Positions 36,803 through 48,961 of a stretch of 64,000 nucleotides of DNA are shown here, piece by piece. The stretch comes from Cucumis sativus (Eukaryota > Streptophyta > Magnoliopsida > Cucurbitales > Cucurbitaceae): contig NC_026660.2 in the NCBI RefSeq assembly GCF_000004075.3, positions 10,974,001 to 11,038,000 of the forward strand, in the 5' to 3' direction. The first letter of the stretch is position 1. Every line of letters begins with the position of its first letter. Position numbers and translations under genes: made by a program. The notes under the pieces are model-generated. The model saw only the letters and a list, made by a program, of their open reading frames with translations, was not told the origin of the DNA and did not search any database.

Positions 36803-39800
36803 TCAAGAAAGTGAGTACTCGCAGTCCAGCAAGCGTGAGAGGATCTCTTCGCAGCTTGGCCGTTCATTTGGTTCTGCCCAACAATCTGCAATCCATACAG
36901 TAATTCATTTGTTTAATAATAGCTTAACCAAACATAGAACCAATTGTTTCAAGATATCATGAATATTCCAATATAAGTTTTGATCAACCTGATATAAGCC
37001 TGCCAAGTGGCCCTTCGGGAATCTCGAGGCGGGACCCCTCAGTGCCAACAGCATAAACTACCTGGAAGCCGCAAGAGTACCAGTTAACCTCATTGGAATA
37101 AAATGGAATAAACTCTCCCTCGTTGGAATAAATTGAAATAAAAACGTATTGCACTTCAACATACCCGCTCCGGTGGGACACCCTCCCATGGTCTGTTTAG
37201 CGTGCATAGCTCCCACATAATGACCCCCAGACTGAAGATATCACACTTTTCAGTGAAGGGCTCGTTTCGAAAGAGCTCAGGAGCCATCCATTCTGGAGTT
37301 CCTGCAGATGGAGACCCTCTAGCTGGAGCATCTGTCAATATTCTTGAAAGCCCAAAATCGCATATCTTAACGGTCCAATGCTTGTTCACTAGGCAATTTG
37401 CACTTTTTAGGTCTCGATGAGCTATTTTCATTCGGTGTATGCACATCAAACCCCTTCAATATCCCATCAAAATATTCAATGAGTAAAATGCATTGTATTC
37501 TTCATGACACCATTTATTAGTTCATTTCAGGTAAACTACTAAATGCACTATTGCAAAATCATCTGGGAAATATTAATCAGCAACGTGAATTGAACACTTC
37601 ATTAGAATCTTACCTCTCCTTCGCCCTTTAACTACTTAATGACAATCCAGAAACAGGTCCAAAGCAAATGGATCATTTGAAACGACTATAAAAAAATTTC
37701 GAAGTCTGTTTTCTTTTTCCCCTAAATCCATCCTAATAATAGTGGACAAGCACATAGTTAACTAAAAATGATTTCCTAAATATTAAACCCCAATTGTAAA
37801 GGAAAATCTTAGATTCTAACTTCTAAGCACTAGCATAGTGGCAAGCCAGCTGCTTTCCCATCTTATGGCTCAAGAGAAACAATAGGGCGTTTAGAGAGGT
37901 GGAGAGGTCTGTGAAGAGATTTGAAAGGTAGTGAGGTTCAATGCCTGCCTCCTTGTCGGCTTCGAATCACTATCTTTTCTGTAAAAAAAATTACCTAAGT
38001 TTGATTTCGTTAGATTTAAGTTCCTTTTTGTAGCTTTTCAGGGTCTCCATCTTTATTGGGTTTCTTTTCTTGTATATTCTTTCTTTTATATCAATCAAAG
38101 CTCAGTTTACTAAAAACAAAAACAAAACAAAACAAAAATAACAAATAAAGAGAAAAAAACAAAACAAAACAAAACAAAACGTTGCACTAATTATCCCAGG
38201 TTGGTTTAGTTCTATTATCCCTCCAAACCCCCTAAGCTTTCAAATTGCGAGACATGTCAAAAATCATGCCTACTTCCAAAAGTGGAAGACAATTCCAAAT
38301 CTATACTAAATCCCATGACACATCAAACCATGGTGTACGAAGTCAGAAGGGAAAAAGATACCCCTCTAATAGGATGAACAAGGAGAGTATGTGATGTTTC
38401 GTGACTGAGCAAAGCATACCTGCATATGTCACGCAACATCTTCAATCTCCTCCGCCAGCTAAGTTTTTTTTTCTGACCACTCAAATGAATCAAGGAATAC
38501 AAGGAACCCATTTCCATGTATTCGGTGATCATTGATAAGCGTGGCGGCTTTGTGCATGCCCCCAGAAATAGTATAACTGCAGCAAATATAAGCCCCATTA
38601 GTCTAGTCAAACTTCGAATTTTAAAACTATAGCATACAAACCAGAAAGAGAAAAAATTAATAAGGTCAAAAAACAAAATTGGAATAAGGTACGCTGGTAC
38701 AACCAATCTTATAGGAAGAAAAATACTACAATCCAATTTGAAGGAGAGAGAAGTACCATTAGGATGTCGAAGACGGCTAGCAACGAAAGAATCCCATGCA
38801 CAAACACAAAGAGAATGGACTAAGATAAAAGTCAATGGGAGAAATTAAACTTTAAAAATAATAAATTGCAAAATAGTGCGTCAAGAAAAGATACCTAAGA
38901 ATTGATATCTCATTACAAAAGTCCTCAATGTTCTCAGGAGTTAAATCTTGTTCTAGGAAAACTTTGATTGCGACATCTGTTCCATTCCAAATTCCACGGA
39001 AAACTTCTCCAAAAAACCCTGGATAGAAACACACCAAAAGGTCTCTCAATAAAAGAAAGAGAAAATCCTTCAAGCAAGAAATTCTCGAAGAATCTAACTA
39101 TGACATTTGATTCAGGTTAGGCAATGGTAAGTGGCATTCCCACAAAATTGGAATTTTAGCCAACGACATGCTCTAGAATATAAACATCCTCACCAATTCC
39201 AATACGGATACCAACTGTCAGTTCTGAGTAATCGATGTTCCACTCTGGGTAAGGTAATAGTGGTTTGTCATTCAAGGAGAAAGATTCAAGAACTTTAGTC
39301 CATTTAAAGGTTAATTCATCATTCCCGTATGCTGAATGCCCAATTCCATCAGAGGTTTGACCCCTGTACACGTGAGGCGATGATGGTAATGATATTGCTC
39401 TTTGAGAACCCACTTGATCCTGAGAAAAAAGAAAGAAAGAAAAGACCATTCATAATAAATTCCCTTTGCTTTTAACCATTCAAGTAACTAACATACTTCA
39501 TCATGATCACACAAAATGACAGGATGAAAATTTCATAACAAGAATCACCCTCTAATATTTCCCCCCGATGCATAAATCTTACCCTCTTACATGATTCATT
39601 GTCACTGTATATTCTAAATCATTCAACCTCCCTTCAGTGATTATTTTTTCTTTGAAATAGTAATAATTTGATAAGTTCTTACAAACTGGAATCCGACAAA
39701 TATTGTTTTGATGATGAAATGGTGAAGGTAAGGAGAAAATGTCAAACCCAAACAGGAGAAAACTCAGCTTTTTTCATTCTCAGTACGCAAGCCCATGATT

Positions 39801-42800
39801 ACTCTTCCCCCCCCCCCCCGGTAGTATATAGGCGGAATTGATAGGAGGCTCATCATAATACAATCTAAATAAATCATGTTAGCAATTATCATCCATGCCT
39901 AAAAAATTCCCTCATAATTTTGTGCTCATCGAACTCAAATTAAGAATTATCATTAGGTCTTAAAGGAATTCTTTGTAACAACATTTAATAGCTGGACCAG
40001 GTTGAGACCTTTCATATCCTAAGTTTGAAATAGGGAGGGGTTCCAAACAGATTCCAAGTGAGTCGGGCTTTTTACCACTATGTAAGAGATCATGGTTAGT
40101 TTACACCAATTCTAAACTCAATACGCACTTTTCTTTTAAGTTGATGAAGAAAACAATAATAACAGGGGCATGGTTGCAGAGTGCACTCAGATTTTTTTAA
40201 CCTCCCACCCGTCTACCCTCCAGGGAAAAAATTGCCCTCCAAATAAGTACAGATGCAGAACAAAGATGAAATTTCCACGCAATGCAAGAAAGCAATATGA
40301 TGATGAACATAAAGTCAGTCCTCCATTACCAGGACAAATGAAACCTACATTTCTCCGAACATCTGAACTACTATTTCTTTCATTTGAAGGATGGGAGAAC
40401 GACCTGTCATCTTCTTGTCCTCTCAAAAGACGATTTTGCTTCAGTGTTTCATTCATTGCTCGTACAGCCCTGAAATTGTTAATTGTGCCGTTTAATGATA
40501 AAATAACAATCATAAAACAACATACTCAGAATTACTGCATTGAGAACATGGGTACAACTAAACAAACAAACGAGGCACTCGCCCAATAATATATCGAGCG
40601 TATAGTAAAACAATAGTTAATTTGAGTGGAAAACTCTTCTATCATTCTTTCTCAATAAAAATAATTGGTTCAATAAAGAGTAGAAAATAAAAAGGTTAAG
40701 TGGAAGACTAACAAGCAAGGACTTGATAAAATCAGATTTCAACAATATAACTTTAGTGGTGTATGCAAAAATCCTTGATATAAAAAAACAAATAATGGCC
40801 CAACAAGGTTCCATCTTAAAATCAATGGACACTAAGAGAAGTAGTCCATGTATCTTTTAAAGATTGTGAGGTCTCCTCGTCTTTTTAGTACAGAATCCTC
40901 AACTGCCCCTTTAAGACGGTACCTATTATGTTCATCACTATTGGGTCAGATCCCAATTTTTTTCTGGTTGGACCAAATTCCTGTTTGGGCTTCAGTCTCT
41001 TGATACCACATCAGATAAGCACATCGATTATGAAGGAGTACTTTATAAGCCTTTCAAAGATTGTGCTGCTAATCTTTTCAAGGTGGGATCCTCAACCAAA
41101 AAGAAAAAAGGAAAGAAAAAACAGTTTTGTCCAACCTCAACATACATATAAAGGCAGAATTGGAAAGGTTGACTACCATTCATAGTGAAACATAGAAATT
41201 AATTGTAAAAACAAAAGCAAAAACTAACCTCACGATATCATCACCAATCTCTGGAGTAATGCTGATGCTCCTTCTTCTTAATCGACGTGCTTCTGAAGTT
41301 GAAGTTGAAGCACCATCTGATCTGTAGCCAAGTAAAAAAGGAAGAAATACAGTTATCATGAATAAATAACACGATAACTGGAAAAACATTTTGATTCTCA
41401 GCGCGTAGCTACAGTTGCTATTCTATTTTTGTACTTCAATATCTTTAAGGACAACTCCAAAATTTTAGTTCGAGTCCATGTCCAAGGTCAAAAACAATCT
41501 GATAAGACACTGATATAGTGTCTTTACTTTATTGAAGGACAACGATTAAAGAAACTCACAATCAACCAACAATTCAGGAACCCTAATTCAACCAAAACAG
41601 AAAATAAACAAACCTAACAGAAACGATAAATCTGACCCTCTGCTTCCCCTCTCTCTCAAGGAGTAATGCAGCCCAATGTCTTCTTTCTGAAAAGATGCCC
41701 CTCTCCCCTTCGTTCCAGCCTTTTAAACTTCCCCTTCTAACTAACTTCAAATCCTACCAGAATGGTCCTCTTTTTTCTCCTCTCTTTCTTCCTTCTCCTG
41801 TGCCTCCTTCTCACGTGCCGTTTTATTTTTATTTCTTCTATTATACGTAAAAAGTAGTGGAGGTCTAACACAATCTCAATGCATAGTTATGAACTCTCCA
41901 CAAGATAACTACACATTTTGCAACTATTTTTCCTTAAATAATAAAATGCCAAACTAAAGGATGCTAGAAATTTATATGATTGGTGTTTTCTTATCTCTAT
42001 CAATCCATATTTTGTAAAGAAAATGTCATAGATATAAGCCACAGCATTGCTATTCTATATTAATAGAATCATGCCTGATGCCACAATCTTCCAAACCAAA
42101 ATTAGGTATATGTGGTCCGCTACATGAATGTATAAAATTAGGATAAGTTATAACCCACTAATAATGAAGATAGAATAAACCTTGAAGTAGAGACATCGTC
42201 AGAAAAATCTCTGAAGGCTTTCCTATCCCCACTAAGCATAGACCGGCCACGTGCCCGAAATGAAGGATGCTCTGGACTGCAGAACGAAAGGAAATTTTAA
42301 ACATAACTGAATTAATATAACAGAAGACTCAAATATACAAGCTCATTTTCATAAGAGATCATAAAGGAATACTATCAGAAACCAAATATTTTAGAGATGA
42401 CTATTTTTATAATATATACAAAGGAAACAAAACATAATGATACAATGAAATGGAATTCAAAAAAGTACCTACATCAAGTAACGAGGGTTTATAAACAATC
42501 ATTACAAAAAGGAAGACAATTTGCTCCAAGTGCCAAAAGATGGAATTACAGAAATTCACTGCTTCAAAGCTAATTTCAAAAAGGAAAAAAAACAAAAAAA
42601 TCCTCCTTGTTTTCCCTCCAAAGGTACTTGAGTATAAACCATGAAATTTCATCGTACTAAAAATACATGGTCTTATTTGCCTTCAGCCATATCTATCAAC
42701 TCTTCTACAAAACCTAAATTTACAAGCTTATGACCATCATGTCAGTTGAACTAACATTAATTGTTAAATTACCCAGAAAGGGCCTGAGAACAACATACAT

Positions 42801-45504
42801 AAAAATATAACATTATCGACCATTGTAAACCTCTTGCTAGGGTTGCTAAAAATATATATATGATTAACAGAATTTATTTGAATGGAGAAAATAAAATTCT
42901 AACACCATAAAACGATGGCCACATTATCCAAGAACAAGAATTCAAGAAAGACCTTGAACTAGCAGTCCGCTGTTCAGCAATATCCTTTCTCCGACTACGT
43001 CGCCAAAATGCATTTGCAATGTTAGGTTCACTATGTGATAAACTGAGAGATTTGAAAATAAGATACAATAACAGAAATCTCAGTGTATTTCTTGCATCTT
43101 TGCATCAGAAAGAGATTTTTGAGAAAAAACAAGAGAGACAATTCAGTAGAAGTAATCAACAAATAAATGGTTTTGTTAACTAAAGTTGCTTGGGACTGCT
43201 TATTGGAATAGCTTATTACCTCAGTTTTCTGTCAAGTGCTGTACTTGATCGCAACATCATGTTGCGCAATGAATTACCATGTGCATTTGAAGTTGCATCA
43301 AATTTTCTGTGGAATTGGAGGCTCTCATCTTTCTCGACACTGTCACAAAAAGGAATCTAGCTCAACAAGGTACACAATAAAACACATACAAAAACCTAAA
43401 ACTTTAAATTTTGAGGAACTAAAGGTTTAACTTTTGTGCAACATCCCACCTGTCAGGATCAACTCTTTCTGAGAAACCATAAAGAGGACTATTAGGTTCT
43501 AGTGGTGAATCACAGGAGTCGTTTTCAGCAGAATCGCTTTCACCAGCAGCGGAAATATGTGTCATAAAAATGGCCTTAGTTGACCGAGGTAACAACTGGC
43601 CAGGAAACCGCATCAGATCAACAACTAGTTCCACAGAATTCAATACAACTGTCACAGACATATGCTTGTATGAATCTACACACCCAGTAGCCCCCTCATT
43701 TGGCAAGCCCTGAACAAAATAAAAACGTTAATGAGGAATTGTCGGGATGGCGTTTGAGAAAGCAAATAACTATTCTATTGTCAGTTGCGAAAGAAAAAAG
43801 CAATCGATAATTCACAAATAGATAAAGGGGAATTTACAGGAAGGAACAACCTACTTCAATTAATAAAACCAAGTTTGGAGCTTACCACCATGAGCCGGCT
43901 TTCAAGCCCTACGGTGTCTGCCAGAGCCTTAAATAAGATAGCTCTAGGACGACAAGAACCAAATTTTATTTGTCCAAGCAATTGAATGCCTCTATCCTCG
44001 AACAAGTGTGAGGTTTCTTCAAGAGCACCTTTTGCTGGACTTTCTAAGATTGGTCGTTTATAAAAATCAGAAACCTGAAAAGGTGGAGTAAGAAAGAGGA
44101 ATAGATACCGTGTGAGCAATAGAAAAAGAAATATATACACAAAATTTCACAAATGCCTAAAGCAAGGGTTGACGGCATAAACTTGTGCAAGGAATTAAAT
44201 TTCCGACGCTCTATACAATCTATCTTAATGGCCACTACAAACAGTTTGCTAAACAAACTAGGATACTGTTACAGAAAGAGTATACTACATCTAGAAATTT
44301 ACAACTGGCAGTGTAGCAATTTAGAAAACCTACGCTGGTTAACCCAAAGAAGGCTAAGTAACAAATGGTCTCTAACTGGGTAAAATACTAGCCACAAAAA
44401 TTGAATAACTATCCATGACGCTACAAGATCAACTTCAGTTTGAAGGCACGTGAATACCAATTAACAATATTTCTTTTCTCCATGTCAATGAGTTGGCGTA
44501 GAAAGTTGAGAGGATTGAAGCCTCTAGTTCAGATGCTCATATTATTTTGAGGGGGGAAGAACAAAAAATGGAGGTTCAGAACTTGACGCTAAAATAGTTA
44601 GGTATCTAGTTCAGATCTTTCCTTTCATTAGCATTCTCAGGTAGCTCATTGTATATGATATTAACATCTGAAACACCATATCTATTATATGAAGAGAAAT
44701 GCAGTGAAATTCAATGGAGAAACAGTAGGAGATTTTCAATAAGGGGTATTAGCAAGAAATATGACTACTAAGATGCTCCTCACCAGTCCAGCGATCTTCT
44801 TGATAATTGCAGCTGGATTTGAATTCAATCCTTTAACCAGTGTCAAGATCAGTTGCTTCAGCATAGAAAGCTTTTTATCTTTCTCTGTCTCCACAAGAAT
44901 AACATCATTCCTGTAACCTTCCACCTCCAAAGCACGAAGCTCGTCCAGGGAAGGAATGCTGTGAAACCGGTCTTTTAGCCTTTTATCCTGTGCATAGATG
45001 ATTATGGAATTGGTTTAAGCTCTAGTTTGTAGAACCAAGTTACAAGGAAAAAATTATGAACATAAATGCTGCCAGTCGCCAACAAAACTGCATTAAAATT
45101 ATCAGTGAAAATGTACTACATTAAATGAATGAACATATAAACAAGGAAACATGATGCAGGATCCATAAAAACAGACAAAGTTCATGAAGTTTCTCCATGG
45201 AAAGAGAACCTAAATGGTAGAAGTTATTTTAATGGAAAAAACGGCATACCAGAATAACAGAATAGAACCCATCTGGAATAGGTTCACAAAGCATTCCAGT
45301 ACGCCAGAGAATTTGAGATGCTGTCTGAGGCGAGAACAACACATCTTGGTCAGAATTGATGATCTCTTCCTTTTCATTTACAATATCTTCCCGAGGGCCC
45401 AAAGAAACAGATCCAAATTTGTCCTCAAAATCAGAAGACCACCAAGAAGAAGCATTGGATGGGGCTTGCTCTGATGGTGCAACATCATCTCGCTGATCCT
45501 CCAT
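36803..45504 (-). CDS. Raf-like MAPKKK with EDR1 domain (group B, At3g58640-like)
   Basis: Sixteen coding exons: 45504-45250, 44987-44784, 44074-43886, 43709-43450, 43339-43220, 43042-42953, 42276-42181, 41321-41229, 40469-40349, 39419-39194, 39018-38895, 38776-38757 (only 20 nt), 38576-38420, 37453-37165, 37061-36989 and 36885-36803. They total exactly 2400 nt, 799 aa. The EDR1 domain begins near residue 65 (ILWRTGMLCEPIPDGFYSV) and runs to about 280. A Ser/Arg-rich linker follows. The kinase domain spans about 540-795: Gly loop GIGFFGEV (G550, G552, G555), VAIK Lys570, HRDLKSAN Asp666, DFG 684-686, and APE 709-711. All catalytic residues are present. Relatives act in ethylene, defence, ABA or stress signalling; no specific role follows from sequence. 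An upstream non-coding exon is likely. Confidence 0.93.
39807..39819. repeat. Poly-C run of 13 in a kinase intron
   Basis: Thirteen consecutive C in an otherwise AT-rich intron (between exons 9 and 10). It is G13 on the transcribed strand of the kinase RNA. Confidence 0.9.
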
Positions 45505-46340
45505 GCCTTAAAATGTTTAGAATATAAAACCATTTCACCAAGTAGTTTCTATTTCTACCCCCATATAAGGTGCAATCGAACTTACATACTCCTCAGTCAA
45601 CAAAAACCACTGAAAAAACCCTTTAAGGTTTCCTCAATATCTTCAAAGCTGGATGGCATAATACCCAAGAAACAGGAACGTCAAAATGATTGGGCATAAG
45701 CACTAATAATGAGAACAAACAAAAAGCGAAAAAAGAAAAGAAAAAAAAACGAAAGAAAGGACATTAACAAAGTCATGCTTACACAAGGAAACAAAGCAGA
45801 AATCAGAGACCCCAGTAAACAAAAACAAAAAAGAAGACCCACAAATACAATAAAAGCTAAATCATCATCATCATTATCATAATCAAGATCAAAATATGAC
45901 ATCCCATGTACAAAAACAGCGATAACCCAGAGAAAAAGAAAAAAGCGGTTTGAGAGAATGCGCAAAAGAGAGGAATTAAAGAGAAATTACAGACCTGAAG
46001 AAGTATGAAAAGGGAGGAAGAATGAGGAGAGAAGTAAAGTAGGGGAATAATGGGGGAAGGGGGATCGGAGGGAATTGAGAATGAATCTTGAAGAAGATGA
46101 GGATTTTGATTTGATAGAAAGCGATGGAGTGAGATTGAGAATCACGTGCAATGGAAATGGAAATGGAAATGGAAGAAGGAAGAAGGAAGAAAGAAGGAAG
46201 AAAGAAGAAGAAAGAAGAAAGGTAAAGAAGGGTTTGGGTTCTGAATTTTTTCTCCGGGACGCCTCTCTCCGACAGCCAGCTGGCGAACGGGGTGGCTTAC
46301 CAACATCCACACCTTCCTCCGCGTGAACCCTTTTAATTCC
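45505..46340 (-). promoter_or_regulatory. Leader region of the kinase gene, probably with a 5' UTR intron
   Basis: On the minus strand a CTTCTT-rich tract with repeated CATTTC units (46150-46215) looks like a leader. A candidate donor near 45994 and a pyrimidine tract before 45504 suggest a spliced 5' UTR. Open frames at 45987-46326 on both strands are low-complexity products of this tract. Confidence 0.4.
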
Positions 46341-47109
46341 CTCCTCCCCCTCTTCTCATTTCCTTTTTTTATAAATATCATTTTTACTTCTAAACTTTTC
46401 TCAATTCAAAATATTAATTTACCCTCTACTCTAACTTTCATCATACTAATCTACATGTCTTTGGTTTCACATCTTTTTTAGACTTACACTTTAATGGGTA
46501 ATTATTGTATGTCAAAGGTTCCCAATTATAAAAAAAAAAAAATATAGATTTAGTTGTTTTTATTTTACTCCCTATATTTTGTATTTTGTAAAAATATAAA
46601 TCTCTAATTACTTTATTCTCTAAATTATTACAAATAAAAGTTTAAGAGTTAAATTGTTACTTCTTGAAATTTAGGCTCTTGATGGATTCTATTATAAGTT
46701 TGTAAATCGTCAATCGATCCAAAAGCTTAAGTGAGTGAATGTGAATTTAATTATATATCATCTAACAACCAGCTTCACTTCTAAATTTGGAAGGAAATAA
46801 CATTGCAAAGGATTAAAGATAGGGCATTATGAACCATACCATCCTGATATCATCTTAAATTGTCAATTGATCTAAGAGCAGTGTGGTTTGTGATGTCACG
46901 TCTTCAAGCCATTGCAACGTTGTTTACTCTCCATTTAATATTGGATTTTCCCTTGCTAGGAAAGGTCTTCAATAAAGGTGAATATAATGATAATATAATT
47001 AAAATTGGTAGTCTCTAAAACTTTTGTTATTATGTTAAATAAATATAGGACTTATGTGACAAGTTACTAAACTTTTAATTTTGTGTTTAATAGTTTTAAG
47101 GACCTCCAT
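46341..47109. other. AT-rich spacer upstream of the kinase gene
   Basis: No gene or clear repeat was seen. Confidence 0.4.
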
Positions 47110-47560
47110 TTGTTAGATCTATTTGGTACACGTTTTTGTATATTCTTTTATATTTGGTACACGTTCTCGTAGATTATTTTATATTTGGTACACAATCTTG
47201 TATATTTGGTATACATGATTGTGTACCAAAATCTAAACAATTGTGTACCAATATTGTAACGATTTTTGTTCAAGATCTTTTATATTTGGAACATGAACTT
47301 GTTCCAATATCGCTTAGATTTGGTATACGATCATGTACCCAAATCTAAATGGTCGCGTGTCAATATTCCAACGTTTTTTTGCTTAAGATTGTGTGCTAAG
47401 ATCTTTCATATTTGGTACACGATCTTCTACCAATATCTTAAATTTGGTACACACTCGTGTACCCAAATCTAAACAATCGTGTACCAATATTCCAAAGATT
47501 TTTACTTAAGATTGTGTACCTAGATCTTTTATATTTGTTACATGATCTTGAACCAAATAA
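47110..47560. repeat. Minisatellite with TTTGGTACACGAT / ATCGTGTACCAAAT inverted motifs
   Basis: About 3.5 diverged units with periods of 113 and 124 bp; the landmark AAATCTAAA(C/T) is at 47228, 47341 and 47465. Each unit carries TTTGGTACACGATCTT and the opposite-strand form ATCGTGTACCAA, so each can fold into a hairpin. Confidence 0.75.
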
Positions 47561-48556
47561 CACTTTGAAAAGAAAAAAAAAAACAATACAAGATTAATGA
47601 TTGATTGAAAACAAAGGTCATGATTTAAAAAAAAAAAAAGTTGCATAAGAAGAGAAGAAAGAATATGAAAGGAACAAGGAAGAAATCGAAGCCATGAAAA
47701 ATTCAAAAACAACCAAGACAAACCTTGAATATTTAAAAGAATGGTCAGCTTAGTGAGTTTTTAGATTTTGTTACAAGAGCGGTAAATATTTGGATATTTT
47801 GTTATATTTGTGTAAACTAACCTATATACTTCTTAAAATTTATGGCTAAAATTTTGAAACTATTTTCAAACCTAACAAAAAAAATATATAGAAAATTTGA
47901 TAAATTTAGTAATATTTGTAAATAGTTTCAACTTTTTTTACCACTTTTGTAAATTAATCAATAATGAAGATCGAAAATGTAAAGTTTTAAAATAGAACGA
48001 ATTGCAAAAATCATCCCTAGAGTATGACGTTAGGTTGGGTTATACTCTTAAATTTTTAAAATTAAAAATTGAGCCCTCAAGTTTATTTAAGTTTAAAATT
48101 TAGACCCCTCAAACTCACGTAGTTAAGTAAATTGTGTTTGATTATATAATTTTGGTTGTTCAAATTTTATCATTGATGGGTTCAATTTTTACCATTACAG
48201 AAAATTTGTCAACAATTTTAGAAGTTTAAAGTTTGAATTGTTATTATTGCAAGTTTGAGAATATAATTGCAAGTCATCATACATAGGAGTAGTTCTTGCA
48301 ATTTACCTTTTAGAATACTAGAAAACATTGATGTGTTTTGCACGTATGATTATGTTAGGAAAAAATTTATAAGTTTCTTAGTATAACAATTTTGAAGATG
48401 AGAATCAAACCTTTTACTTTTAGGGAAAAAAAATCGTTTTATTCTTTTAGTTTAAACATACAAAATTCGTTTTATTCTTTTAATCTAAACCTAACAAAAT
48501 TATTAAAGATTCCAAGTATTTTAAATAAGTATATCATGTAAAAAAACAAAAATTTT
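47561..48556. other. AT-rich spacer
   Basis: No gene or firm repeat recognised. Confidence 0.4.
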
Positions 48557-48961
48557 AAATTATTTGGGGAAGAAGATGAAGATAAAAGGAATAAAAAGGA
48601 AATCATGTGGGAAAATAGAAAAGAAAAAGAAAATAGAAAAAAGAATTGAGAAAGAGGAAAAGAAAACCAATAAAAATAATTGAAAAAACGAAGAAAAAAA
48701 ACCAATAAAAATAATTGAGAAAAAGAAAAAAGAAACCAATGGAAACAATTAATAAAAAGGAAAAGGAAACGAATAGAAATAATTGAGAAACAGAACCGAA
48801 TAAACTACATTTTCTTGTTTACAATAGTTCTTTATAAAATGGAAAACGTTTCTACTTTTTTTTTGAACGAGAAACATGAACATTACCAAACACTTTCGTT
48901 CCTTAAAAAAAATAAAAAACAGAAACAAGAAAGAGTTAATGAAAACGTCACCAAATGAGCC
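48557..48961 (-). mobile_element. MITE-like element, truncated copy 2
   Basis: In reverse orientation it starts GGCTCATTTGGTGACGTTTT and follows copy 1 through 'GTTTGGTAATGTTCATGTTT' and the CAATTATTTTTATTGG blocks to 'CTTCCCCAAATAAT', where the match to 24972-25355 stops. The other half is missing. Confidence 0.55.

Noticed and set aside
45987..46326. Open frames in the kinase leader on both strands
   Set aside because: They consist of Ser/Phe/Leu or Glu/Lys/Arg runs produced by the CTTCTT tract; leader sequence explains them.
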